A DNA stretch of 64,000 bases from Haloechinothrix aidingensis. Its GTDB lineage: Bacteria > Actinomycetota > Actinomycetes > Mycobacteriales > Pseudonocardiaceae. The notes beneath the pieces are model-generated. The model made no database searches. It saw only the letters and a list, made by a program, of their open reading frames with translations, and had not been told where the DNA came from. A program made the translations under genes and the position numbers. Below, piece after piece: positions 43,792 to 51,794 of the stretch. The DNA is taken from the NCBI RefSeq assembly GCF_013450155.1, contig NZ_JACCKD010000001.1:1-64000 (forward strand), written 5' to 3'. How positions within the stretch are numbered: position 1 is the stretch's first letter; every line of letters begins with the position of its first letter.

Positions 43792-45144
43792 TCACGCACC
43801 GATCATGGCCTGGCCGCACACGCGGACCACGTTGCCGTTGACGGCGGCCGAGGCCGGGTTGGCGTACCAGGCGATCGTCTCGGCCACGTCGACCGGCAGG
43901 CCACCCTGCGCGAGGGTGGACAGCCTGCGCGCGGGCTCGCGGATCGTGACCGGGATCGCCGCGGTCATCCGCGTCTCGATGAAGCCGGGGGCCACCGCGT
44001 TGAACGTCGCTCCCCGCTCGGCGACCGCGGGCGCGGTGCCCTCCACCATGCCGATCACGGCGGCCTTGCTCGTCCCGTAGTTCGTCTGGCCGAGGTTGCC
44101 CGCGATCCCCGCGATCGAGGACACGCCGATGAAGCGGGCATTGTCCCGCAGCACGCTGGACTCCAGAAGGGCGTCGTTGATCGCCAGCTGCGAGTCGATG
44201 TTCACCGAGATCACCGAGTCCCAGCGCGCGGAGTCCATGTTGGCGAGCTTCTTGTCCCTGGTGATCCCCGCGTTGTGGACGACGATGTCCAGGCCGTCGT
44301 GCCGCTCGGCGAAGTACTCGACCAGCTTGGCCGGGGTGTCCTCGGCGGTGACGTCGAGCTGCAGCGCCGAGCCACCCACCGCGTTCGCCACGGCCGACAG
44401 GTCCGCGCCCTGCGCCGGGACGTCCACGGCGACCACGTGCGCACCGTCCCTCGCGAGCACCTCGGCGATCGACGCGCCGATCCCGCGCGAGGCTCCCGTC
44501 ACCAGCGCGACCTTGCCGTCCAGGGGCTTGTCCCAGTCGGCGGGCGTAGTGCCCGTGGCACCGCCTGCTCCCGCGGTTCCGACCCGGATGACCTGGCCGT
44601 CCACGAACGCCGACTTCGCAGACAGCACGAACCGCAAGGTCGACTCGGTGGCCCCCTCACTGCCGGGTGCCACATAGACCAGCTGTGCGGTAGCCCCGTT
44701 GCGAAGCTCCTTGGCAACCGAACGGGTGAAACCTTCCAGGCCCCGCTGCGCGACGCGCTCCCGCGTGGACTTCGCCTGCTCGGGCGGCGTACCCAGCACC
44801 ACGACCCGGCCACAGGTCCCGACCTGCTTGATCGTGGACTGGAAGAACGAGTGCAGCTCACGGAGCTGTTTCGGGTCGCTGATCCCGGTCGCGTCGAAGA
44901 CGAGCGCGCTGTAGGAGGAACCGGCCGTCGCCGACGTGGCGATCTCGACCCCTGCGCCGCGCAGCTGCTCGGTCACCGTCTTCTCCAGCCGCCCACCGGG
45001 CGCGGCACCGACCAGCGCGGGGCCCTCCAGCAGCGGCTGGCCCGGCTGGTACCTGCGCAGCGGGGTCGGGCTAGGCAGGCCGAGCTTTCCGACGACGAAC
45101 TTCCCTACCGGGGAGTTGGTGAACTGCTGATACCTGTCGGCCAT
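43792..45144 (-). CDS. fabG4: 3-oxoacyl-[ACP/CoA] reductase, high-molecular-weight FabG4 type
   Basis: A 450-residue FabG, about 200 residues longer than ordinary FabG, as in mycobacterial FabG4. The N-terminal half is a degenerate Rossmann domain. The C-terminal half is a complete short-chain dehydrogenase: VALVTGASRGIGASIAE for NAD(P)H, DIVVHNAGITRDK, the catalytic Ser in IGVSSIAGIAGN and Tyr-x3-Lys in NYGTSKAAV. It reduces 3-oxoacyl thioesters, probably on CoA. Divergent from fadA2, with a 24-base operator palindrome between them. Confidence 0.93.
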   Translation of the reverse strand: MADRYQQFTNSPVGKFVVGKLGLPSPTPLRRYQPGQPLLEGPALVGAAPGGRLEKTVTEQLRGAGVEIATSATAGSSYSALVFDATGISDPKQLRELHSFFQSTIKQVGTCGRVVVLGTPPEQAKSTRERVAQRGLEGFTRSVAKELRNGATAQLVYVAPGSEGATESTLRFVLSAKSAFVDGQVIRVGTAGAGGATGTTPADWDKPLDGKVALVTGASRGIGASIAEVLARDGAHVVAVDVPAQGADLSAVANAVGGSALQLDVTAEDTPAKLVEYFAERHDGLDIVVHNAGITRDKKLANMDSARWDSVISVNIDSQLAINDALLESSVLRDNARFIGVSSIAGIAGNLGQTNYGTSKAAVIGMVEGTAPAVAERGATFNAVAPGFIETRMTAAIPVTIREPARRLSTLAQGGLPVDVAETIAWYANPASAAVNGNVVRVCGQAMIGA

Positions 45145-45216
45145 ACCTGCTTCCTCCTGGGATCTCGAGTACGTTCGGTGCCCTACTGCACGACGAAGTG
45201 GGACTCACCGCACAGC

Positions 45217-45240
45217 CTAACCTACTCGCGGGTAGGTTAG
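45217..45240. promoter_or_regulatory. TetR-type operator between fabG4 and fadA2
   Basis: Perfect nine-base arms CTAACCTAC and GTAGGTTAG enclose six bases. It is the best copy of the CCTAC-N6-GTAGG element also seen before the SCP2 gene. It lies in the divergent promoter region and should control both fabG4-htdX and fadA2. Confidence 0.75.
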
Positions 45241-45338
45241 TATCGCACCAGGAGATGCACCAGATACTAGGTCGTTCGTCACGGCCACGCCCTCCGCACG
45301 GCCGGAACGATCACCAGGTGAGCGTACGGGAGGACACG

Positions 45339-46676
45339 ATGGCCACATCCAACAAGTCAGCAGCGAGCTCGTCCGGCACGAGCGGCCGGAAGGCGGCACA
45401 GCGACCCACGGTCCGCCGCGTCGCCATCATCGGCGGGAACCGCATCCCCTTCGCGCGTTCCAACGGCCCCTACGCGCGGGCATCGAACCAGGACATGCTG
45501 ACCAGCGCACTGGACGGCCTCGTCAGCCGGTTCAGCCTCCAGGGTGAGCGCATCGGCGAGTTCGCCGCGGGTGCCGTGCTCAAGCACTCGCGGGACTTCA
45601 ACCTCGCAAGGGAGGTCGTGCTCGGCAGCAAGCTCGCCCCCGAGAGCCCGGCCTCCGACGTGCAGATGGCCTGCGGAACCGGCCTGCAGTCGATCATCAA
45701 CGTCGCGAACAAGATCGCCCTCGGCCAGATGGACTCCGCCATCGCCGGTGGTGTGGACACCACCAGCGACGCCCCGCTCGCGCTCAACGACGACCTGCGC
45801 AAGATCCTGGTGCAGCTCAACGCCGCGAAGTCCAACGCGGAGCGGCTCAAGCTCGTCGGCAAGCTGCGCCCCGGCCAGATCGTGCCCGAGATGCCGCGCA
45901 ACGCCGAGCCCCGGACCGGGCTGTCCATGGGCGAACACGCCGCGCGCACCGCCGAAGCCTGGGGACTGACGAGGGAGGAGCAGGACGAGCTCGCCGCGAC
46001 CAGCCATCAGCGCCTGGCCGCCGCGTACGACCGTGGCTTCTACGACGACCTGGTGACGCCGTTCCAGCGGCTGACCCGTGACCAGAACCTGCGCGCCGAC
46101 TCGACCGCGGAGAAGCTGGCCAAGCTCAAGCCCGTGTTCGGCGGCGAGAACGGCACGATGACCGCGGCGAACTCCACCCCGCTGTCCGACGGGGCGTCGG
46201 TCGTGCTGCTGGCCACCGAGGAGTGGGCCAAGGCGCGCAAGCTTCCCGTGCTCGGCTACCTGACCTTCACCCAGACCGCGGCCGTCGACTACGTGCACGG
46301 GGACGAGGGTCTGCTCATGGCACCCGCCTACGCCGTCCCCCGCATGCTCGAGCGTGCGGAGCTGAGCCTGCAGGACTTCGACTACTACGAGGTCCACGAG
46401 GCGTTCGCCTCGCAGGTGCTGTGCACGCTCAAGGCTTGGGAGGACGCCGGGTTCGCCAAGGAACGGCTCGGCCTCGACGCGCCGCTCGGCTCGATCGACA
46501 GGGACAAGCTCAACGTCAACGGTGGCTCGCTCGCCGCAGGGCACCCGTTTGCCGCGACCGGTGCGCGCATCGTGGCCACGCTCGCCAAGCAGCTTGCCGA
46601 GAAGGGCTCCGGCCGGGGACTGATCTCGATCTGCGCCGCGGGCGGGCAGGGCGTCACCGCCATCGTCGAGAAGTAA
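45339..46676 (+). CDS. fadA2: Acetyl-CoA acyltransferase (thiolase), FadA2 type
   Basis: Thiolase of 445 residues that cleaves or forms 3-oxoacyl-CoA. The nucleophilic Cys is in DVQMACGTGLQSI, the His/Asn motif in YEVHEAFASQV, and the C-terminal motifs GGSLAAGHPFAATGARI and CAAGGQG supply the second Cys. The first 30 residues are a low-complexity Ala/Ser/Lys extension. The ATG at 45339 has GGGAGGA upstream. With FabG4, HtdX and the SCP2 protein it covers most of a beta-oxidation or chain-elongation cycle under the nearby TetR regulator. Confidence 0.92.
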   Translation: MATSNKSAASSSGTSGRKAAQRPTVRRVAIIGGNRIPFARSNGPYARASNQDMLTSALDGLVSRFSLQGERIGEFAAGAVLKHSRDFNLAREVVLGSKLAPESPASDVQMACGTGLQSIINVANKIALGQMDSAIAGGVDTTSDAPLALNDDLRKILVQLNAAKSNAERLKLVGKLRPGQIVPEMPRNAEPRTGLSMGEHAARTAEAWGLTREEQDELAATSHQRLAAAYDRGFYDDLVTPFQRLTRDQNLRADSTAEKLAKLKPVFGGENGTMTAANSTPLSDGASVVLLATEEWAKARKLPVLGYLTFTQTAAVDYVHGDEGLLMAPAYAVPRMLERAELSLQDFDYYEVHEAFASQVLCTLKAWEDAGFAKERLGLDAPLGSIDRDKLNVNGGSLAAGHPFAATGARIVATLAKQLAEKGSGRGLISICAAGGQGVTAIVEK

Positions 46677-46691
46677 TCCTCACCACACCAC

Positions 46692-46754
46692 AACCGGCCG
46701 CCGCGGCCCGGATCCACGCCTGTTCCAGGCGATGGATGGCCGTGGCGGCCGGTT
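46692..46754 (+). terminator. Large hairpin after fadA2
   Basis: A 17-base stem (46692-46708 with 46738-46754, one G-T pair) encloses a loop holding a second small stem (GCCTG/CAGGC). It begins 15 bases after the fadA2 stop and should act as terminator. Confidence 0.7.
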
Positions 46755-46851
46755 CGCCGTCGGGAAAACCGCACGACAGTGTCGGTGCTTGTCCCTAGCA
46801 TGAACATGAGTGAAGTGGCGCTGGAACCGCGCCGCTCGATCTGGAGGGACA

Positions 46852-47820
46852 ATGACACCGCCACACAATCCTGTTGCGGTGCGCGCTGAACAACTCACGA
46901 AGTCGTTCGGGGGGACGCGCGCGCTGGACGGTATCGACCTGGAAATTCCCGCGGGACAGGTGCTCGGCCTGCTCGGCCCGAACGGGGCAGGCAAGACGAC
47001 CACGGTCCGCATCCTGACCACGCTGCTCAAGCCGGACTCCGGGTACGCAGAGGTCGCTGGGCACGACGTACGGGAAAACCCCCAAGGCGTGCGGCAGTCG
47101 ATCGGGGTGTCCGGCCAGTACGCCGCGGTGGACGAGAACCTCACCGGTTTCGAGAACCTGTACATGGTCGGCCGGCTGTACGGAATGGGCCGCAAGGCCG
47201 CGCGGGAACGCGCGAGGGAGCTGCTGGCACGCTTCCATCTCACCGAGGACGGCGACCGGCCGTCCAAGGGATATTCCGGTGGTATGCGGCGCAGGCTCGA
47301 CCTCGCTGGCGCACTGGTCGCCCGCCCGTCGGTGGTGGTCCTGGACGAGCCGACAACCGGTCTCGACCCGCGTGGCCGGATGGAGACCTGGGATGTGGTC
47401 TCCGGCCTGGTCGCAGACGGCACGACCGTCCTGCTGACCACCCAGTACCTGGAGGAGGCCGACTACCTCGCGGACACCATCGTGGTGATCGACAAGGGCA
47501 AGGTGATCGCGCGCGGCACGGCCGACGAGCTCAAGGCGCGGGTCGGCGGCGTGCGACTCGAGCTGGTGGTCACCGACACCGCAGAGCTGTCCGCGGCCGC
47601 GGACGTGCTGCGCGAGGTGGGTGCGGGCGAGCCGAGTACCGACCCGCGGACGTGCAAGGTGGACGTGCTCGTCGACACCGGCCCCAAGGCACTGATCGAG
47701 TCGCTGCGCAGGCTGGACGCCCAGAGCATCACCCCGGTCGACGTGGGGCTGCACCGGCCGACGCTCGATGACGTGTTCCTCGCCCTTACCGGGCACGCGG
47801 CCGAGGAGGTGCAGGCATGA
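46852..47820 (+). CDS. Drug/lipid ABC exporter, ATP-binding subunit (DrrA type)
   Basis: A 322-residue ATPase of the daunorubicin-resistance family. It has Walker A GPNGAGKTT, a DrrA-type Q-loop VSGQYAAVDENLTGFENL, signature YSGGMRRRLDLAGAL, Walker B VVVLDEPTTGLDPRGR and switch Gln/His region LLTTQYLEEAD. The C-terminal extension with PTLDDVFLALTGH is typical of DrrA. The ATG at 46852 has GGAGG five bases upstream. It overlaps the permease gene by four bases (ATGA). The exported compound is unknown; no resistance or biosynthesis genes are adjacent. Confidence 0.9.
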   Translation: MTPPHNPVAVRAEQLTKSFGGTRALDGIDLEIPAGQVLGLLGPNGAGKTTTVRILTTLLKPDSGYAEVAGHDVRENPQGVRQSIGVSGQYAAVDENLTGFENLYMVGRLYGMGRKAARERARELLARFHLTEDGDRPSKGYSGGMRRRLDLAGALVARPSVVVLDEPTTGLDPRGRMETWDVVSGLVADGTTVLLTTQYLEEADYLADTIVVIDKGKVIARGTADELKARVGGVRLELVVTDTAELSAAADVLREVGAGEPSTDPRTCKVDVLVDTGPKALIESLRRLDAQSITPVDVGLHRPTLDDVFLALTGHAAEEVQA

Positions 47821-48641
47821 ACGCCGCTGTGAAGGTGCTTTCCGACGGGGGCGTGGTCACGTGGCGCAACCTCATGAACGTCCGGCGCAACCCGGAGTGG
47901 CTCATGGGGGCCACGCTGATGCCGATCATGTTCGTGCTGATGTTCGCGTACGTCTTCGGCGAGTCGATCGGGACGGCGCTCGCCGGTCCCGGCGAGGCCG
48001 ACGCCGGGGCCGCCTACCGCGAGTTCCTGATCGCCGGGATCTTCGCCCAGACCGTGGCGTTCAACTCCTCGTACACGGTGATCGGGTTCGCGAGCGACCT
48101 GCAGAAGGGCATCATCGACCGGTTCCGGTCCCTGCCGATGTCCCGGCTGTCGGTGATCCTCGGCCGCACCACGGCCGACCAGGCGTTGAGCCTGATCGTG
48201 CTGGTGGTGATGACGGCTGCAGGGTTGCTGGTCGGGTGGCGGATCAACAGCTCGTTCGGCGAGGCGGCCCTCGCGTACCTGGTGATCCTGTTCTTCGCGT
48301 TCGCGATGTCGTGGATCGGCGCCTACATCGGGCTGATCGCGCGCAGTGTGGAGGTCGCCAACAGCGCGGGTCTGATGTGGATGTTCCCGCTGACGTTCGT
48401 GTCCTCTGCCTTCGTCCCGCAGCAGACGCTGCCGGGGGTGCTGGGCACGATCGCGGACTGGAACCCCTTCACGGCCGTGGTCAACACCGCGCGCGAGCTG
48501 TTCGGCAACACCCACGGCCCTGCGCTGACGGGCTGGCCCGCGGAGAACGCCGCGCTGTACGCGGTGCTCAGCTGCCTCGCGATCATCGTGATCTTCGCGC
48601 CGCTGTCCGCGGCGCAGTACCGGAAGGTCGCCGCGCGGTAG
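47817..48641 (+). CDS. Drug/lipid ABC exporter, permease subunit (DrrB type, ABC-2 family)
   Basis: A 274-residue membrane protein with six hydrophobic helices. The DrrB-like features are NVRRNPEWLMGATLMPIMFVLM at the first helix, GFASDLQKGIIDRFRSLPMSR in the cytoplasmic loop that contacts the ATPase, and PLTFVSSAFVPQQTLPG ahead of the last helices. It starts within the ATPase stop codon. A 13-base stem terminator follows about 90 bases downstream. Confidence 0.9.
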   Translation: MNAAVKVLSDGGVVTWRNLMNVRRNPEWLMGATLMPIMFVLMFAYVFGESIGTALAGPGEADAGAAYREFLIAGIFAQTVAFNSSYTVIGFASDLQKGIIDRFRSLPMSRLSVILGRTTADQALSLIVLVVMTAAGLLVGWRINSSFGEAALAYLVILFFAFAMSWIGAYIGLIARSVEVANSAGLMWMFPLTFVSSAFVPQQTLPGVLGTIADWNPFTAVVNTARELFGNTHGPALTGWPAENAALYAVLSCLAIIVIFAPLSAAQYRKVAAR

Positions 48642-48730
48642 CGGAATCGTAGTCCCGCGGTCGAGCACCGACCGTGCCATCCGACCTCGACTCGGGAACG
48701 CACGTCACGGCCGGTGCCGCACCGCTGCCC

Positions 48731-48765
48731 GAGCGGGGCGAGGCGGCATTCCCCTCGCCCCGCTC
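48731..48765 (+). terminator. Terminator after the DrrAB-type operon
   Basis: GAGCGGGGCGAGG and CCTCGCCCCGCTC form a perfect 13-base stem with a nine-base loop, followed by TTCC. It ends the exporter transcript. Confidence 0.75.
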
Positions 48766-49060
48766 TTCCACTGTCTTGCCGCGTATATAACTATCTCTAG
48801 ACAGAACTAGAAATCACTAGCGCCTGCAGCGCTCGATGCGGGTGCTCGCGCACCGCTTCTTCATGGACGCGTCATGCACCGGAACGCGCCGCGCCGCGGG
48901 CGAACGGCGAGTCTCGAACTCTCTCACGCTGTATAGATTCGACACTATACAGCTGCATATTTCGCTCGACGGCGCGCTCCGCGGGGGAGCCGAAGGTGGC
49001 CTCGGTTCCATAGAAGGAGCCAAGTGTCACCTTCGGCTCCGACGGGCGCGAGGAAGACGA
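48766..49060. other. AT-rich intergenic segment with an inverted repeat, upstream of the tipA-like gene
   Basis: No gene is supported between the exporter terminator and the tipA promoter. The segment has an AT-rich stretch (TATATAACTATCTCTAGACA, 48784-48803) and an inverted repeat CTGTATAG-N8-CTATACAG (48929-48952) that resembles a regulator site but has no adjacent gene to control. Repeat copy 3 occupies the right end. Confidence 0.45.
48984..49040. repeat. Long palindromic repeat, copy 3
   Basis: GGGGAGCCGAAGGTG at the left pairs with CACCTTCGGCTCC at the right around a partly paired centre containing CCATAGAAGGAGCC. It lies just upstream of the tipA promoter, in the same orientation as copy 4 on the other side of that gene; the two are nearly identical (a few substitutions). 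Confidence 0.8.
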
Positions 49061-49091
49061 TTGACCTTGACGTAACGTCAAGATCTAACCT
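49061..49091 (+). promoter_or_regulatory. MerR-type promoter and operator of the tipA-like gene
   Basis: TTGACC (49061-49066) and TAACCT (49086-49091) are 19 bases apart, the over-long spacing that MerR regulators correct by twisting DNA. The spacer holds the 17-base perfect palindrome CTTGACGTAACGTCAAG (49066-49082), the expected operator position. This argues for autoregulated, ligand-induced expression. Confidence 0.8.
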
Positions 49092-49121
49092 CGTTGGTAC
49101 CGGCATGACCAGGGGGTCCGG

Positions 49122-49892
49122 ATGAACGGCACGGCACCGAGCGAATGGTCCATCCAGGAAGTGGCACGGCTCGCGGGCACCACGAGCCGCACGCTGCGGC
49201 ACTACGACGCGGTCGGACTGCTCGCACCGAGCCGCATCGGCGCGAACGGGTACCGCTACTACGACCAGGACCGCATCGTGCGACTGCAGCGCATCCTGCT
49301 GCTGCGCGAGTTGGGTCTCGGTCTGCCCGCCATCGCCGAGGTCCTGGACGGCCAGCAGGACACGGTGAGTGCGCTGCGTGCCCACCTGCACTGGCTGGAG
49401 CAGGAACGTGACCGGATCGGCCGCCAGATCGAGTCGGTACGGACCACTCTTCGGAAGACGGAACGAGGTGAACGAGTAATGGCAGCCGAAGCACTCGACG
49501 GGTTCGACCACACGCATTACCGCGACGAGGTGATCGGCCGGTGGGGTCGCCAGGCTTGGGACCGGGGCGACCAGTGGTGGCGCTCGCTGAGCGAGTCCGA
49601 CAAGCAGGACTTCCAGCAGCGGCAGCAGGACATCGCGGCGGACTTCGCGGCCGCCAACCAGGCAGGCGAGGACCCGGCGGGGGAGCGGGCGCAGGCCATC
49701 GCCCGGCGCCACTACGAATGGGTCCGCCAGGGCTGGCAGGGCACCGACCCCACGGCGGAGCAATTCACCGGGCTCGGCGAGATGTACGTGGCCGACTCCC
49801 GGTTCGCCGAACACTACGACCGGCACGGCACGGGCACCGCGACGTTCATCCGCGATGCCATGGCGGTCTACGCCGAGCGACACCTGCGCTAG
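49122..49892 (+). CDS. MerR family regulator with TipAS antibiotic-recognition domain
   Basis: A 256-residue TipA-like activator. Residues 8-80 are the MerR winged helix (WSIQEVARLAGTTSRTLRHYDAVGLL, read in two parts, and NGYRYYDQDRI), residues 85-118 the coiled coil, and residues 125-255 the TipAS domain (HYRDEVIGRWGRQAW, ARRHYEWVRQGWQG, YVADSRFAEHYDRHG), which in Streptomyces binds thiopeptide antibiotics. An internal ATG (Met120, base 49479) is preceded by GAGGTG and would give a free TipAS-like product, as in Streptomyces TipA. No separate transporter or resistance gene is attached. Palindromic repeats lie on both sides. Confidence 0.92.
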   Translation: MNGTAPSEWSIQEVARLAGTTSRTLRHYDAVGLLAPSRIGANGYRYYDQDRIVRLQRILLLRELGLGLPAIAEVLDGQQDTVSALRAHLHWLEQERDRIGRQIESVRTTLRKTERGERVMAAEALDGFDHTHYRDEVIGRWGRQAWDRGDQWWRSLSESDKQDFQQRQQDIAADFAAANQAGEDPAGERAQAIARRHYEWVRQGWQGTDPTAEQFTGLGEMYVADSRFAEHYDRHGTGTATFIRDAMAVYAERHLR

Positions 49893-49894
49893 CG

Positions 49895-49951
49895 GGGGAG
49901 CCGAAGGTGACCTCGGTGCCATAGAAGGAGCCAGGTGTCACCTTCGGCTCC
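49895..49951. repeat. Long palindromic repeat, copy 4
   Basis: Starts three bases after the tipA stop. GGGGAGCCGAAGGTGACCT pairs with AGGTGTCACCTTCGGCTCC apart from one unpaired base, around GCCATAGAAGG. It could end the tipA transcript. Together with copy 3 it brackets an 854-base segment carrying only tipA and its promoter. Confidence 0.8.
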
Positions 49952-50017
49952 AAACCCCCGCGCGCCATCGCGGTGAAATATTGGGTTCAGGCTAGAAACG
50001 CCGATACGGTTCCAGAC

Positions 50018-51214
50018 ATGGATCCTGTGCGGAACCCGTTCGCTCCCGGTGCCGGTCAGCGCCCGCCCGAGCTGGCAGGCAGGCAGCGGGAGCTCAAGGC
50101 CTTCGAGGTCGTTCTCGAGCGGGTGGCCAAGGGGCGCCCGGAACGCAGCCTGGTCCTGATCGGGCTACGCGGGGTCGGCAAGACCGTCCTACTCAGCGAG
50201 TTGCGCTCGATGGCCATGCGGCGCGGGTGGGGGACGGGCAAGGTCGAGGCGCGCCCCGACGCCGACCTGCGCAGGCCGCTGTCCGCCGCCCTGCACCGGG
50301 CGATCCGCGACCTGGCCGTACGGCACCGCGCGCCGGAACGTATCGACGAGGTACTCGGCGTGCTCAAGGCGTTCGCCCTGCGCGCCAACCGGTCGGACGC
50401 GCGCATGCGCGACCGCTGGCAACCCGGCATCGACGTTCCCCCTGCCCAGGGGCGGGCCGACTCCGGCGACATCGAGATCGACCTCGTGGAGCTGCTCAGC
50501 GACGTCGCGGAGCTGGGCGCCGATGTCGGCACGGGGGTGGCCGTGCTCGTCGACGAGATGCAGGACCTGGCCCCGGGGGACGTTTCCGCGCTGTGCGCGG
50601 CCTGCCACGAGCTCTCCCAGTCCGGCGCGCCGCTTGTCGTGGTCGGCGCGGGGCTGCCGCACGTACCGACCGTGCTGTCGGCGTCGAAGTCCTACTCCGA
50701 ACGGCTGTTCCGGTACACCCGCATCGACCGCCTCGACAGGGACGACGCCGACCTCGCCGTGCTCGCGCCCATCGAACGGGAGGAAGCAGGCATCCGGGAG
50801 GACGCCCTGGACACCCTGTTCGACATGTCGGGCGGGTACCCGTACTTCGTGCAGGCCTACGGTAAGGCCGCGTGGGACGCCGCACCGGCCGACCCGATCA
50901 CCGTGGAGGACGTCCGGGTAGCGGCCCCGGAGGCCGAGGCGGAGCTGGCCGTGGGGTTCTTCGGCTCCCGCTACGAGCGCGCCACGCCCGCCGAGCGTGA
51001 GTACCTCCGCGCGATGGCCGAGCTGACCGAGGGGCGGGACGAGCCGGCCAGCAGCGCCGACGTGGCCATCTACCTGGGGCGCAAGCCGTCCTCACTCTCC
51101 CCGGCGAGGGACAGCCTGATGAAGAAGGGGCTGGTCTACTCCGCCGAGCGCGGCCATATCGCCTTCACGGTGCCGCACTTCGGCCATTACCTGCGCACCC
51201 GGGCCGAGGAGTAG
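50018..51214 (+). CDS. AAA-type ATPase (ORC/Cdc6-like P-loop protein)
   Basis: The 398 residues open with PPELAGRQRELKAFEVVLERV, a leader like that of ORC1/STAND-type ATPases. Walker A is GLRGVGKTVL (about residue 55), Walker B VAVLVDEMQD, sensor 1 VVVGAGLPHVP, and an arginine region lies in RLFRYTRIDRL. A C-terminal winged-helix-like part (SADVAIYLGRKPSSLSPARDSL) may bind DNA. The protein is common in actinomycetes but its role is not known to me. ATG 50018 is chosen because the upstream codons carry a -35/-10-like pair (TTGGGT, ATACGG). The next gene on the strand is the small basic protein. Confidence 0.75.
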   Translation: MDPVRNPFAPGAGQRPPELAGRQRELKAFEVVLERVAKGRPERSLVLIGLRGVGKTVLLSELRSMAMRRGWGTGKVEARPDADLRRPLSAALHRAIRDLAVRHRAPERIDEVLGVLKAFALRANRSDARMRDRWQPGIDVPPAQGRADSGDIEIDLVELLSDVAELGADVGTGVAVLVDEMQDLAPGDVSALCAACHELSQSGAPLVVVGAGLPHVPTVLSASKSYSERLFRYTRIDRLDRDDADLAVLAPIEREEAGIREDALDTLFDMSGGYPYFVQAYGKAAWDAAPADPITVEDVRVAAPEAEAELAVGFFGSRYERATPAEREYLRAMAELTEGRDEPASSADVAIYLGRKPSSLSPARDSLMKKGLVYSAERGHIAFTVPHFGHYLRTRAEE

Positions 51215-51397
51215 CGGCACGGCGATCACCACGATACTGTGATATACCGAATATTATCCGGATCACATCGATATCGACCGACGATTCATCAGTCCGTGCC
51301 CAATATCACCGGACAAAGGGTGGAACCTCTGCGTTGAAGGCCGGATAATAGTGGGTGTCGGAACACAACACAACTGCATACAAGGGGGCAGTAGCCG

Positions 51398-51559
51398 ATG
51401 AATCTCGCAGCCCAGCTACGCGCGCGTCGCGCACGCAAGCGCACCCAGCGGGCCGCCGACCGGTCGATCAACTTCGCCGCGACAGCCACGGTGCGCCAGG
51501 AGCTCCTCGCGGCCGCCGAGTCACGACCCCGGCACAGGCAGCACAATAGAGTGATCTAG
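51398..51559 (+). CDS. Small basic protein (53 residues)
   Basis: An open frame of 53 codons starts at ATG 51398 behind GGGGGCAG. The product is Arg-rich and helical (MNLAAQLRARRARKRTQRAA, then DRSINFAATATVRQELLAAA). Third codon positions are mostly G or C, as in neighbouring genes. I do not recognise the family. It could be a small DNA- or RNA-binding protein; the call rests on codon use and the ribosome site only. Confidence 0.45.
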   Translation: MNLAAQLRARRARKRTQRAADRSINFAATATVRQELLAAAESRPRHRQHNRVI

Positions 51560-51565
51560 ATCACA
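51550..51565. promoter_or_regulatory. Crp/GlxR-like site
   Basis: AGTGATCTAGATCACA differs from TGTGA-N6-TCACA at one base and contains a 14-base perfect palindrome. It lies about 230 bases before the secreted peptidase gene and overlaps the end of the small open frame at 51398. Confidence 0.45.
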
Positions 51566-51794
51566 TAATCCGCACCGTGTAACGCGGGAGCGACCGGTGT
51601 CGATATTCAGGATAACCCCGTGGTGCTGGCGGACCCCCGACCTGGCAGCGTCACGGGGTTTCCCATGTCTCGGGGAGGCTTCGGACAGCCCGCCCCGAAC
51701 AACACGGCGACCCGAGTTGCCCGCCGGGGCCGTGCCGATGCGTAAAGTGACCACCTGACCGCGCGCAGTTGATCACCTTCGCATCGAGGAACCC

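Noticed and set aside
48836-49075. Short plus-strand frame before tipA
   Set aside because: It runs through repeat copy 3 and the tipA promoter and has no ribosome site or family resemblance.
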